Assembly (NCBI GenBank): GCA_964463485.1
Contig: CAYXDO010000005.1
Location: forward strand, 62,001-126,000
Length of the DNA stretch: 64,000 nt
DNA from: CAYXDO01 sp964463485
GTDB lineage: Bacteria; Myxococcota; Kuafuiibacteriia; Kuafuiibacteriales; Kuafuiibacteriaceae
Direction: 5' to 3'
Positions within the stretch are counted from its first letter, which is position 1, and every line of letters starts with the position of its first letter. Shown piece after piece: positions 27,298-36,523 of this stretch. Position numbers and translations under genes: made by a program. The notes below the pieces were generated by a model. The model did no database searches. It saw nothing but the letters and a program-made list of their open reading frames with translations, and had not been told where the DNA came from.

Positions 27298-28554
27298 TCA
27301 TGGCGCCAGCTCGCGCTCCTGCTCTTCCACCCTGCGCGCCCAGTTGACCGGCAAGAGGCGCGGGTTGAACCTCGCCGCCTCGGCCTTGGTCCTATCGAGC
27401 AGCTCCTGCGCTTCCTTCTTCTTTTGCTTTGAGGTCAAAAGATCGATCTGAGTAGACAGCAGCTTCAATCGACGTGGGCCGTAGCTCTTTGCGAGCCCTC
27501 TGTCGATCGCGGTCAGCGCGTCGTCGAAGCGGCCAGCCTGTTGGAGAACCACGGCGAGTCGATAGGGATTGTTGAAGTCATCCGGAGCTGCGGCCTCGGC
27601 TTCGACGAGGACTCTCTCCGCGTCCGAGAATCGTTTGAGCCTCAACAATACGTCGACGAGATCGGCCACGTAGATGGCCTTGGCCTCGAAGTCCTTTGCT
27701 TCGGCGCGAGCGGCTTCGAGGATCGCCGCTCGGCGTTTGGCGTACTCTTCAGCCTTCTTCGTCTCACCCAGGGCGTCCGCCGTGTCGGTCAGAACCTCGA
27801 GCACGCTCGATAGATCGTCCACGGTGAGCGGCGATCGTTCCAACATGAGGGCGGCCTCGAGCCGCGTAACGACGGCCTCGCGGAGCTTTCGGGTGCGCGG
27901 TGCGTCGAGGCTCGCGGCGCAATAGGAAGCGATGCCAACGAAGTCGATCCCGGGCGGAGTGTGGTCAGTCTCGAGCAGGTGACGCAGGCCCAGCTCGGCG
28001 CAAGCGCGCGGATTGGTCTTCCACAAAGCCTCGATGTACTCACCGAGCACCAAGGTCCGTCGTGGGTTCTTGCGCTCACGAGGCAGCGCAGCGGAGAGCA
28101 GACGGATCGCTTCGGCGTGGTCTTCTCGCGCGAGCGCCTGTTGCCCGAGGATCATGACGTCCGCGGTGTGTCGCTCGGCCGTGGCGAACGCGCGAGTGGT
28201 CTGTTCGATGGTGCCTGCACCCACCCAGCGCGCGACCGCGGTGTCGGTCTCGGGGTCGATCACGAGGTACGTCGGGAACGCGCTGATCGGGAATTTGGCG
28301 AGGAACTCTTCGTTGCGAGGGCTGTCGTGCTCGACCGAGAGCCACACGAGCTTCGGCGCGATCGCCTCGAACGCCGGCGTCTTCAACACGTTGACACGCA
28401 TCGAGAGGCAGGTCTGCGACCACGTCGCCCAGACCTCTACACCCACGAGCTTCTTCTGACGAAGGGCCTCTTCTTTGGCACGCGACCAGTCGTCGCGAAT
28501 CCATGGCACCGCGCTCGAAAGCGGTAGCACCAGCAAGACCGAGAGCGCCAACAT
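27298..28554 (-). CDS. Periplasmic thioredoxin-fold protein with TPR tail, CxxC lost
   Basis: Length 418 residues. The signal peptide ends at about PLSSA. Residues 20-130 have a thioredoxin fold: VGVEVWATWSQTCLSM in place of WCxxC, and the cis-Pro loop SAFPTYLVID. Only the second Cys remains, so a disulfide-exchange reaction is unlikely as such. Residues 150-418 are helical with TPR-like pairs (DFNNPYRLAVVLQQAGRFDDALTAIDRGLAK). Such proteins may act as binding or chaperone modules. It sits 46 bases after the SppA-like gene on the same strand, so the two may be co-transcribed. Confidence 0.78.
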   Translation of the reverse strand: MLALSVLLVLPLSSAVPWIRDDWSRAKEEALRQKKLVGVEVWATWSQTCLSMRVNVLKTPAFEAIAPKLVWLSVEHDSPRNEEFLAKFPISAFPTYLVIDPETDTAVARWVGAGTIEQTTRAFATAERHTADVMILGQQALAREDHAEAIRLLSAALPRERKNPRRTLVLGEYIEALWKTNPRACAELGLRHLLETDHTPPGIDFVGIASYCAASLDAPRTRKLREAVVTRLEAALMLERSPLTVDDLSSVLEVLTDTADALGETKKAEEYAKRRAAILEAARAEAKDFEAKAIYVADLVDVLLRLKRFSDAERVLVEAEAAAPDDFNNPYRLAVVLQQAGRFDDALTAIDRGLAKSYGPRRLKLLSTQIDLLTSKQKKKEAQELLDRTKAEAARFNPRLLPVNWARRVEEQERELAP

Positions 28555-28600
28555 CAGCCGGTTCGTGCCGTACGTCCCCGGCCAAATTCAAGCAAGCTCT

Positions 28601-29566
28601 TCAATCGCCCATCCACAAGTACATGAACTGAACGCGCGGGCCGGGCTTCATCATCGAGCTCAGATCGACACTCAACGTGGGCGCCTTTTGAGGTCGCGCT
28701 TCGGACGCGTAGATGCTGCCGGAGTAACTCCCGGGGTGGCGATAGGCGACCAAGTTCGTGGAGTCTGAGCCGAGGCCCACTCGCTTCGCGGCGACCTCCC
28801 ACGCGTCGTAGAAGTCTCCAACCGAGTCTACCAGCCCGTTCTGAGCGGCCTCGGTCGCGTGGTAGACCCCGCCGTCGGCGAGCGCGGAGACCTGCTCGGC
28901 GCTGAGCTTCGGTCGCCCCTCGTCGACGAGCTTCTTGAAGGTGTCGAAGTAGTAGTGGATGAACTTCTCGATCTCCGCGCGATCGTCGTCGTTCATCTTT
29001 CGGAACGGATTTCCGACGTCCTTACGTTTGCCGGTCTTGAAAGTCTCGACGGTGACGTGGGCCCACTCGGCGAGCCCCGAGATCTCCGCGTGAATCGCGA
29101 GCACGCCGATGCTCCCGGTGATCGCCGCGGGGTCGCTGATGATCTCGTCGGCCGCCACCGCCACCATGTAGCCTCCCGAAGCAGCGACGTCGGGTGTGTA
29201 CGCGATGACCGGCTTGCGCGTGCGTTCCTTGAATCGCAACACTTCTCGGTGGATGGCCATGCTGGGATAGATACCTCCGCCGGGGCTCGACACCTTGAGC
29301 AAGACAGCGCGAACGTCCTCATCGAGCGCGGCCCGCTCGAGCTGGTCTTTGGTGGCCGCGACGATGCTCTCCTCCTCGCCGATGAACGAGGCGGAGTTCT
29401 CGGCATTCATCGGACCGGTGACGGTGACGAGCGCGATCTTCGCGTCCGCGTCATGGTCCTCGATGGTGATCTCGTGGAGCTCTTTCATCGACAAGAGGGA
29501 GCCGAGGTCGATGTGAAAGCAGCCGCCCGTGGTGAGCCCGAAGAGAGCGATGATTGGAATCCGCAC
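28601..29566 (-). CDS. sppA: SppA-like signal peptide peptidase (S49) lipoprotein
   Basis: Length 321 residues, the short bacterial form with one S49 domain. The N-terminus MRIPIIALFGLTTGGC is a lipoprotein signal (Cys16) where other SppA proteins have a membrane anchor. The Ser-Lys dyad fits: Ser130 in DVAASGGYMVA and Lys182 in GKRKDVGNPF. SSPGGG (residues 93-98) is the usual substrate-strand loop and TGSIGV is conserved. Known role: degradation of cleaved signal peptides in the membrane. The next gene downstream is the thioredoxin-TPR protein. Confidence 0.88.
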   Translation of the reverse strand: MRIPIIALFGLTTGGCFHIDLGSLLSMKELHEITIEDHDADAKIALVTVTGPMNAENSASFIGEEESIVAATKDQLERAALDEDVRAVLLKVSSPGGGIYPSMAIHREVLRFKERTRKPVIAYTPDVAASGGYMVAVAADEIISDPAAITGSIGVLAIHAEISGLAEWAHVTVETFKTGKRKDVGNPFRKMNDDDRAEIEKFIHYYFDTFKKLVDEGRPKLSAEQVSALADGGVYHATEAAQNGLVDSVGDFYDAWEVAAKRVGLGSDSTNLVAYRHPGSYSGSIYASEARPQKAPTLSVDLSSMMKPGPRVQFMYLWMGD

Positions 29567-29629
29567 GACCCACTTCTACGCCGCACTCAGGAAGTTTGCA
29601 CCGACTCGAACGACTCGCGATACTCAGGT

Positions 29630-30055
29630 GTGGTCGAGGTTCGACGCGCAGCTTCCAACGAGCTCGATGTCTGTCATGAGATCCGGCGCAGGGTCTTCAT
29701 CGAAGGTCAGCAGGTACCCATCGAGGCCGACCTCGACGGGCTCGATGCCGAAGCAGCGCACTTTCTGGCGTTCGAAGGAGCTCAGCCCGTCGGCAATGCG
29801 AGGCTCCGCGAGATCTCACCGAAGGTGGCCAAGGTCGAGCGAGTCGCCGTACTGGCATCCCACCGAGGCCGAGGCATCGGCGACCTCCTGATGGATGCGG
29901 TCGAAAGAGAGGCTCGCGCACGAGGATGTCGAGAGATCGTGTTGAACGCGCAGCTCTCCGTCGTCCCGTTCTACGAGCGCCGAAAATATGTGGGTGAAGG
30001 CGAAGTCTTCGAAGACGCCGGCATCGACCACCTTCACATGCGCAGGAAGGTCTAA
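29630..30055 (+). CDS. GNAT-family N-acetyltransferase
   Basis: Length 141 residues from GTG 29630, where the domain starts (MVEVRRAASNELDVCHEIRRRVFIEGQQVP); the frame is open far upstream but that part lies antisense to SppA. The acetyl-CoA loop is RGRGIG (residues 79-84) after the strand VERVAVLASH. The segment CREIVLNAQLSVVPFYERRKYVGEGEVFEDAGIDHLHM is typical of the ElaA/YjcF branch. Substrate unknown. It converges on the NUDIX gene with a 4-base overlap at the 3' ends. Confidence 0.87.
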   Translation: MVEVRRAASNELDVCHEIRRRVFIEGQQVPIEADLDGLDAEAAHFLAFEGAQPVGNARLREISPKVAKVERVAVLASHRGRGIGDLLMDAVEREARARGCREIVLNAQLSVVPFYERRKYVGEGEVFEDAGIDHLHMRRKV

Positions 30056-30540
30056 CTCGAGAGCTCGTCGTAGCCGTAGTCTTCTTGGGGGATCAGCGGG
30101 CTGCCTTCGGGCGCGATCAAGCCGAGCGGATGGAGCGGCGCTCCGGCGACGACCTCTGCCAACAAGCGCTTTACCTCCGAACCTCCGCGAAGCGGGAGGC
30201 GCTCGACCTCGCTCAACGTGAACCAACTCGCACCCAGAGACTCCTCGTCGGGCTCGGACTTCGGAGGCCGCTCGTCCATAGGCCGGGCCGCGTAAAAAAC
30301 GCGCATCCTTGCTCCACCGGGCACCGGCGTGTGCTCGACACGAAGGATCCCCATCAGCTCGATGGGAACACCAGCCTCTTCCATCGTCTCTCGAACCGCC
30401 GCGTTGGCGATCGTCTCACCCGGCTCGACGCGGCCCGCAGGAAGGTACCAACGCTGCCCATGCCGCCGCTCGTGCACGAGCAGGAATCGATCAGCGCTTC
30501 GTACGACGACGAGCGCGAAGAACCAGGTGGGTATGGCCAT
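30052..30540 (-). CDS. NUDIX hydrolase
   Basis: Length 162 residues from ATG 30540 (AGAGAG about 8 bases upstream). Hydrolyses a nucleoside diphosphate linked to another group. The Nudix box is complete at residues 36-58: G-x5-E-x7-REtmEEaGv (GRVEPGETIANAAVRETMEE within it). The substrate cannot be read from sequence. It converges on the GNAT gene and is divergent from the glycosyltransferase at 30594 with 53 bases between starts. Confidence 0.9.
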   Translation of the reverse strand: MAIPTWFFALVVVRSADRFLLVHERRHGQRWYLPAGRVEPGETIANAAVRETMEEAGVPIELMGILRVEHTPVPGGARMRVFYAARPMDERPPKSEPDEESLGASWFTLSEVERLPLRGGSEVKRLLAEVVAGAPLHPLGLIAPEGSPLIPQEDYGYDELSS

Positions 30541-30593
30541 GAGGGCTCTCTTGGAATGGTAGCACGCCCGCAGGACTGCTAGCGTCGCCGCGA

Positions 30594-32141
30594 ATGATCG
30601 AGCGCTCGAACGCTCGCGTGGCTCGGTTTTTCGCGTTCGCAATTGGCCCCCTGCTCTTGGCCGCGGCCGTGCTTCGCTTCTACGACCTCGAGCACAATCC
30701 TCCTGGTCTTTGGCAGGACGAAGCCTCCACTGGCCTCGATGCGTGGCTGATCGCGACCAGCGGCCGCGATCAACACGGCGCACCTTGGCCGATCATCGCG
30801 CGATCTTTCGGAGACTACCCGTTGGCGGGCTATCGATACCTCGACGCGCTCGTCGTGTCGGCCTTCGGCCTGAGCATCGCCACCGAACGCGTCGTCGCGG
30901 CCATCGCCGGCACGGCCTTGGTGGGCGTGGCCTCGGCGTTCTCTTGGCTCGCCTTTGGTTCGATCGCTGCGCTCGGGACACTCGCCTCGGCCGCGCTCTG
31001 CCCGACCTGGATCCACTTCTCGCGCTATGGATCCGAAGCGATCCTGCTCCCTCTCACGCTGACCGCCGGCGCGACGCTCTTCGAAGCAGGCAAGCGGCCA
31101 CATCGGAGATCGCTGTGGATCGCGGGCGCGATCTGCGCGGGCCTCTCCGCATACACGTATCACGCGGTGAAGGTCGTGCTCCCGATTTGGATCATCGGCG
31201 TCATCGTTTACTTACACAAGGAGATCCGCGAGACATGGGCGAGCGATCGCAGAGTAATCGTGGCGACCGCGTTGGTCTTCACGGCGGTCGTGCTTCCCTC
31301 GGTGATGGTCTCATTCAGCGTTGGGGGCCAGGCCCGCGGGCGCACGGTCCTGGCCTGGTATCACCACGAAGGGCTCGAGCTCCTCAGAGTCATCGCCCTC
31401 AGCTACCTCTCGTACTTCGACTTGGGAATGCTCTTCGTTCGCGGAGGCCCGGTCGTCGCCCAGTCGATTCCGTACGCGGGCCTTTGGAGCTTGTTCGACT
31501 TGCCGCTGATCCTCGCCGCGCTCTGGGCCTTGGCTACCAAACGACTGCCGCGCGCGGGGGGCTTCGTCTTGTTCTGGTTCCTGCTGGGCCCTCTGCCGGG
31601 CGGGCTCACGCCTGACATTCAGAACATCGGTCGAGCGATCGCGTGGCTGCCGTCGCCCAACGTGCTCTCGGGCGTGGGCTTCGCGGTGCTGCTCGGGCTG
31701 ATTCCCGTGCGCTTCGTGAGCACGGGACTCGCGATCGTCGCCCTTGCGTGGACGATCACGCTCGGCCAGATCGCCTACGAGACGCTGCTCGTGTACCCAC
31801 GGAACAACGAACGGGATTGGCAGTTCGAGATCTCCGCGGCCATGAAATGCGCCAAGGAACATCGAGGTCGCCGCTCCATCATCGTCGCGCCGGAATTTCA
31901 GCTCGCGAGCGTCTTCGCACGCTTTCACTTCTACGACCTCGGTGAGCCCGGTGGCCTGCGGCCGTTTTCGCTGGGCCGCCGGACGCGCCTCGGCCCCGAT
32001 GAGATCTACGCTTTCCCAGCGAGCCAACCCAAACCCGTGAATGGTGAAGAGCTGTGTTCGATCCGCTCGAAACGAGATCCAACACCGCGCGCGTTCGTCT
32101 ACGGCAGCACGGTCGCGGCCGATCGTGCGCCCTCCGAATGA
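30594..32141 (+). CDS. GT-C fold membrane glycosyltransferase (PMT/ArnT-like)
   Basis: Length 515 residues, with about 10-12 predicted membrane helices. The first extracytoplasmic loop has the Asp-Glu motif of GT-C enzymes (GLWQDEAS, Asp42-Glu43), used with polyprenyl-phosphate sugar donors in this superfamily. The sequence TWIHFSRYGSEAILLPL in the third to fourth helices fits the PMT/glycosyltransferase-39 type. The C-terminal ~120 residues form a soluble periplasmic part. It may decorate lipids or proteins of the envelope; acceptor and sugar are unknown. It stands alone. Confidence 0.8.
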   Translation: MIERSNARVARFFAFAIGPLLLAAAVLRFYDLEHNPPGLWQDEASTGLDAWLIATSGRDQHGAPWPIIARSFGDYPLAGYRYLDALVVSAFGLSIATERVVAAIAGTALVGVASAFSWLAFGSIAALGTLASAALCPTWIHFSRYGSEAILLPLTLTAGATLFEAGKRPHRRSLWIAGAICAGLSAYTYHAVKVVLPIWIIGVIVYLHKEIRETWASDRRVIVATALVFTAVVLPSVMVSFSVGGQARGRTVLAWYHHEGLELLRVIALSYLSYFDLGMLFVRGGPVVAQSIPYAGLWSLFDLPLILAALWALATKRLPRAGGFVLFWFLLGPLPGGLTPDIQNIGRAIAWLPSPNVLSGVGFAVLLGLIPVRFVSTGLAIVALAWTITLGQIAYETLLVYPRNNERDWQFEISAAMKCAKEHRGRRSIIVAPEFQLASVFARFHFYDLGEPGGLRPFSLGRRTRLGPDEIYAFPASQPKPVNGEELCSIRSKRDPTPRAFVYGSTVAADRAPSE

Positions 32142-32249
32142 GCTTCGAAGGCACCGTAAGGAAGTAACCTGCGGCATTCCCATCCTTTCCACGGATGCAC
32201 CAAGGGCCCGTATCCTACTGTCCCAAGGCGATGGTAGTGACCTTCAGGG

Positions 32250-33755
32250 TCATCGAAGGCCGAGTTCATCCGGTTCTTCTTTGACGGGCCCTAAGCGCAG
32301 AACAGGCACTGGGGCAGGCTCGATCTCCGAGGCGCGATCGGCCCAGTCGGTCCCGCCTCGAAGTCGCCCCAGCGCGAGCGCCGCGTTGAGCCCGATGCGA
32401 TCCAGAGCCCCGAATCCAGGATCCTCCGACGTTCCCTTCAACGCTCGAGACGAACCAAACACGAGCTCGAAGTCGGGCCGCACGTGACGACCCAACGCGA
32501 GAAACGGAGGGCACAACTCCTCGACGCGGGCCAACAAGAACAAAGTCCGCAAGGCCTCGAACGTCTCGATCTCGGCGAGCTCCGGCCGCACCGCCTGAAG
32601 CTCCGCCAGCGCACGAACCAAGTCCCGAAGGATCTCTCCGCTCTTGGCCCAATCGACCAGCTCCGCTCGCCCCGACGCAAACAAGCTCTGAAGTCGTCCG
32701 AGTCGAGCAGCGCTCATGAGGACGCGATGAAGCGGCGTTCGCGCGACGAGCCCGAGCTCGATCACGGGCGCATGCACACCAAGCTCCACCCAAGCCTCGG
32801 CCATCCGCCAACGCGCGGCCTCGTCCGACGCGCAGAACTCAGACAGAGCAGCAAGACGCGCAGCCAGCTCGTCGAGCTCCCCGGTCGCAACACCAAACAC
32901 GAGCAGCCCAACGGCGCGATCGAGGCTCGGATCCTGGTCGAAGACGCGACAGAGACGACGCACCTCGGAGATCGAACCCAACCGCTCCCGCGCGGCCGAC
33001 GACAAGCTCCAAGATGGAGGCGACTCCTCGCTCACGGCCTCCCGAACCGCCTCGAAGATCTCCTCCATGCTCTCCGTCAGCGCGCGAGCACGAGATAACG
33101 CCAGATATCTCCCAATCGTCTCGCGGCCTCCGCGCAACAGATCGATCGCGGGCTCCGGATCACCACCTCCGATCACTCGACCGAAGAAATGCGAGACTTC
33201 CTCCTCGACCTCAGCTCGAAGGTGCTTCTCGATGATCTCGAATCGCTCGAGCCACCACACTTCGTTGAGTGTCGATTCCGATCTCGATATCGCGAGGACC
33301 TCGGCGATGCGAACGTCGAGCACTCCAAAGCGCGCCCCTTGGCTCGTGTCTCGAGGCCGAAGCAGACCTCGCTCGATCGCCTTCGCGACGAGCTCCTCGG
33401 AGAGCTTCGCGCGCTCGGCCAGCTCGGACGACGACACCGGCTCGAGCTCCGTTCTTGCTCCGAGCATCTCGCCAGCGACGTCCAACCTTCGCTGCGAGGC
33501 CCCGAGCTCTCCGTTCGCGATGAGCTGCTTGATCACCGAGAGCGGCAGATAGCTCTCCGTTCGAAGTTTTTTGATCGCCAACAATCGGCTGACGTGGCTC
33601 TCGTCGTAGTACGCCATGTTGCGGCTGGTCTTGGCCGGAGCCTCGAGCAGGCCCTCGCGCAAGTAGAAGTGAATGGTCTCCTTCGGGGTCTCGGTGCGCC
33701 TGGAGAGCTCTCCGATCTTCAGACCCCGCGGCTCCCGCTTTCGCCGACTCGGCAC
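32250..33755 (-). CDS. MerR-family transcriptional regulator with long C-terminal extension
   Basis: Length 501 residues from GTG 33755; no in-frame ATG lies nearby upstream. The MerR winged-helix DNA-binding domain occupies about residues 13-85 (LKIGELSRRTETPKETIHFY, then REGLLEAP and MAYYDESHVSRLLAIKKL). A second possible HTH is at SSELAERAKLSEELVAKAIERGLL. The remaining ~330 residues are helical and unlike the short effector domains of classic MerR; tetracopeptide-like or TetR-like ligand domains are possible. It follows the outer-membrane protein and LolA-like genes by 50 bases on the same strand and may control that pair. Confidence 0.85.
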   Translation of the reverse strand: MPSRRKREPRGLKIGELSRRTETPKETIHFYLREGLLEAPAKTSRNMAYYDESHVSRLLAIKKLRTESYLPLSVIKQLIANGELGASQRRLDVAGEMLGARTELEPVSSSELAERAKLSEELVAKAIERGLLRPRDTSQGARFGVLDVRIAEVLAISRSESTLNEVWWLERFEIIEKHLRAEVEEEVSHFFGRVIGGGDPEPAIDLLRGGRETIGRYLALSRARALTESMEEIFEAVREAVSEESPPSWSLSSAARERLGSISEVRRLCRVFDQDPSLDRAVGLLVFGVATGELDELAARLAALSEFCASDEAARWRMAEAWVELGVHAPVIELGLVARTPLHRVLMSAARLGRLQSLFASGRAELVDWAKSGEILRDLVRALAELQAVRPELAEIETFEALRTLFLLARVEELCPPFLALGRHVRPDFELVFGSSRALKGTSEDPGFGALDRIGLNAALALGRLRGGTDWADRASEIEPAPVPVLRLGPVKEEPDELGLR

Positions 33756-33805
33756 CTCGGTGCCTATAACATTTCCGATTCCTCGGAGCCTGCTTCACTC
33801 ATTGC

Positions 33806-35353
33806 TTACAAGGCCAACCGGTAGCCGACGAAGACCTCATCGAGATGGGAGTAAAGCTCGCCAAAGCTGCCATGCTTGCCGGCGACCCCGACGGCCCCTG
33901 CAACGATCGAGCTCTGGTCGTCCACCGAGTAGCGCAATCGCGCCATCAAGACGACGTTGACGGGATCGAAGGTCGAGATCACCGCGATCGCGGTCTCGAG
34001 ATCTCCGTCGAGAAAGAAGCTCGAGCGCAGCGCTGCGGCGACTCCTGGCATCGCGATCGTTCGAGCTCCAACGTCCGTCGAGGAGGGAGGATCACTGCGA
34101 CCCTCGAGAAACAACAACCGGTAGTACGAGCGAACTTCGGCCGCGGCGATCGCGAAGACTTCGACATCCGCTTGGAGGTCCTCACCCTCGGCGTATTCGA
34201 GCCCGATCATCGCGTTGAGATAAGGAAGTCGGACCGACTGGAACTCTTGCGTGTAGAGGGTGCGCTCGAAGGTGTAAGCCGCGTCGACCTTGAGCAGCAA
34301 CGGATCGACGGCGATCGATCCATCGAAGCCGACCACCGTTCTTCGGTCGTAGGTCCCCATGAACAACGGCCGACCCTGCTCCTGGGCATCTCGGATCCGT
34401 CCGATGGCTCCGAGCAGCTCCGGATCGGTCAAATCGAAAGGCTGCCCGCTCCCGAAGCTCTGGAGGGCCCCGTCGAGCAGCACCGCTGCGTCCCGATCGA
34501 TGTACACAGTCGGAAGCGGCTCGAACCCGTGGACGACGCTGACTCCGAGATCGACCTCTCCCAAACCCAGCGTCGCTCTCAGCGCCAACGTCGCATTTTC
34601 GGGACTATCCGAGGGCCGATCGATCGCGATGGCCTCGTCGAGCACGCGATCGCTCAGAGAAGGCGACAGCATCGCGTCGAAGCTCGGGAGCGGAAATCCG
34701 GCGGCGTCCAGGACGACGGATAGCGCGGTGTCCCATCCGTCCAGACGAAATCGCGACGCCGTGAACACGGGCAACACAACTCCGCGCAACGTCAGCGGGC
34801 CGGCGCCATACGTCGCTTCGACCCCGAGCACCGGGAGCTTCGCGCTGCCAACGTCCGTGAAGAGGCTCGCGCGCAAGTCGATCGGATTCAACACGTCGAT
34901 GGGGCCGACGAGGTCGCTGACGCCCCACGCAAAGATCAGGTTACCGAGTCTCAACCTGAAGGGCCCCAAGGAGATCCGAACGAAGGCTTCGGGCGCTTCG
35001 AGAAAGAGCTGCTCGCGGTCGTCTCCGCTTTTCGAGATCGCCGCGACGTACTGAAACTTCGGCGCCGCAAACGCGGACATGCCGGAAGTCAGCTCCGCAT
35101 CGAGCACCATCCGACCAGACACATCGAGCCGCCCCACGTGCGCATCGATGTCCTCGTGCCCGGTGTCGGCCGCGACCTGAAGGTCGAGCTGCCAGGTCGC
35201 CCGAATGACCGGGGCGGAGCTGGAGTCGGCCGGCGCGTCCAGAAATTCGTCCAAGCCCGAGCTCTCTGAAGAGGTGTCGACCTCGAGCGCGTCGGCAGAC
35301 CCCGAGATCCCCAAGAGGAGCGCGGTGAACGCTCCACACGAAGCTCGAGTCAC
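33806..35353 (-). CDS. DUF1302-like outer-membrane beta-barrel protein
   Basis: Length 515 residues. It starts at GTG 35353, overlapping the upstream stop by 4 bases (GTGA). A signal peptide (TALLLGISGSADALE) is followed by an acidic linker, then alternating amphipathic strands ending in the C-terminal aromatic/hydrophobic residues expected of a barrel (EVFVGYRLAL). The segment LGNLIFAWGVSDLVGPIDVLNPIDLR is characteristic of DUF1302-type proteins that accompany lipid-exporting RND/MMPL transporters. It is coupled to the LolA-like gene. No such transporter is in the window. Confidence 0.78.
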   Translation of the reverse strand: MTRASCGAFTALLLGISGSADALEVDTSSESSGLDEFLDAPADSSSAPVIRATWQLDLQVAADTGHEDIDAHVGRLDVSGRMVLDAELTSGMSAFAAPKFQYVAAISKSGDDREQLFLEAPEAFVRISLGPFRLRLGNLIFAWGVSDLVGPIDVLNPIDLRASLFTDVGSAKLPVLGVEATYGAGPLTLRGVVLPVFTASRFRLDGWDTALSVVLDAAGFPLPSFDAMLSPSLSDRVLDEAIAIDRPSDSPENATLALRATLGLGEVDLGVSVVHGFEPLPTVYIDRDAAVLLDGALQSFGSGQPFDLTDPELLGAIGRIRDAQEQGRPLFMGTYDRRTVVGFDGSIAVDPLLLKVDAAYTFERTLYTQEFQSVRLPYLNAMIGLEYAEGEDLQADVEVFAIAAAEVRSYYRLLFLEGRSDPPSSTDVGARTIAMPGVAAALRSSFFLDGDLETAIAVISTFDPVNVVLMARLRYSVDDQSSIVAGAVGVAGKHGSFGELYSHLDEVFVGYRLAL

Positions 35354-36138
35354 CGTTCGAGCGCCTCGGGTCGAAACAACTCAGCAGGGATCTTCGAGTC
35401 GAGGTCGACCGCCGCCAGCGTGAGGCGGGTCGTCGACTTATTCTTCGCGCTCGTCATCCAAGTCTCGGTCGCGATGACTCGCGTACCCTTGCGCTGGAGC
35501 TTCTTCACCTCGAGCCGCTTCTCGAGCGTCGTCATGTCTTTCGCGAACATCGACGCGGCGACGGGCACGAGATGCTCCTTGTGCACCCAGCTCACGATCT
35601 TGCCGTAGACCTCCGAGCTCGGATCCTTGGGCTGCCCTTCGATGACATAACAGTCCTGACCATCGATTTTCTCATCCGCGAGTCTCTTCCAGACCGAGTC
35701 GCGAACATCGCGCCCCTCTAGGTCCGAAAAGGAAAAATCCGTTCCCATGAAGCTCTTGTCGCGCTGCGATCCTACGATGCGCTTCACCTTCTTGAACGCC
35801 GGCAGATAGATGAATTGCGAGTTCTTTCCGGCGGACTCCTCGATGGAAAGAAAACGCGTCCCCGCCACCTCGGCCGGAGAATCGAACTCGACGAAGGCCC
35901 GCACGAGGCCGTCTTCCCTCTTCATCTTGGTTCGGATCCGCCGCTCGCGTACCGTCTTGCCGTTCTTCTCGACTCGGATATCAATCGTCGCGCTCGCGTC
36001 GTTGGTGGAGAAGAGGTTGCTGTCGAGGGCGCGCTGCGCGATCTCCTCCGCGGTGAGCTCCGCGGCGATCGCGGAGCTCAGAGGGACCATGAGGCCGATC
36101 ATGAACGCCATCAAGCCAACCGGGTGCACGGCTCTCAC
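35350..36138 (-). CDS. Outer-membrane lipoprotein-sorting (LolA-like) periplasmic protein
   Basis: Length 262 residues from GTG 36138. The signal peptide ends at about SSAIAAE. The mature part is the antiparallel half-barrel family annotated as outer-membrane lipoprotein-sorting protein: DASATIDIRVEKNGKTVRERRIRTKMKR, FLSIEESAGKNSQFIYLPAFKKVKRI and FMGTDFSFSDL are characteristic. It probably carries a lipid or lipoprotein across the periplasm. It is translationally coupled (GTGA) to the barrel protein. This differs from genuine LolA, which pairs with LolB. Confidence 0.85.
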   Translation of the reverse strand: MRAVHPVGLMAFMIGLMVPLSSAIAAELTAEEIAQRALDSNLFSTNDASATIDIRVEKNGKTVRERRIRTKMKREDGLVRAFVEFDSPAEVAGTRFLSIEESAGKNSQFIYLPAFKKVKRIVGSQRDKSFMGTDFSFSDLEGRDVRDSVWKRLADEKIDGQDCYVIEGQPKDPSSEVYGKIVSWVHKEHLVPVAASMFAKDMTTLEKRLEVKKLQRKGTRVIATETWMTSAKNKSTTRLTLAAVDLDSKIPAELFRPEALER

Positions 36139-36187
36139 ACTCCGAGATCAGCGGTCCTGAGGCAATTTCGTTGATCGGCTGACACAC

Positions 36188-36469
36188 TTATCCGGGTCGC
36201 GGAATCCCAAGCTGGTCGCAAATCACGCGGCAAAGAGTGTCCTTGATTTCGTTGTGTCGCGGCACCGGAGCGCATCGACCATTCGTTGGGTTGCGGTAGC
36301 TTCGGAGCAGCAGCTCAACTGCCTCGATGATCATCTCTCTCGCTTCGTCGAGGTTGCGACCTTGCGTGACAGCACCTGGCAGCTCTGGCACCGTGGCCAT
36401 GATCCAACCGTCTTCGATCGTCTCGTACACGACGCTGTACTGACGTTTCACATCCTGATTGTCGAACAC
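36188..36469 (-). CDS. HicB-like antitoxin fused to a HicA C-terminal remnant
   Basis: Length 93 residues from GTG 36469 (GTG 36451 also possible). Residues 8-60 are HicB-like: QYSVVYETIEDGWIMATVPE, then LPGAVTQGRNLDEAREMI and EAVELLL, the small domain that neutralises HicA. Residues 63-93 (NPTNGRCAPVPRHNEIKDTL, then CRVICDQLGIP) instead resemble the last third of HicA RNase toxins (VPxHxEI...L...LGI). The HicA catalytic His in its glycine-serine loop is absent. A deletion joining hicB to the end of hicA explains it best; an ordinary HicB with an odd tail is the alternative. It lies 55 bases after larC. Confidence 0.7.
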   Translation of the reverse strand: MFDNQDVKRQYSVVYETIEDGWIMATVPELPGAVTQGRNLDEAREMIIEAVELLLRSYRNPTNGRCAPVPRHNEIKDTLCRVICDQLGIPRPG

Positions 36470-36523
36470 AGGCCCGCGGCGGTCAACGAGACCGCGCGAC
36501 GAAGCGGTGATGACGGGTCCGCT

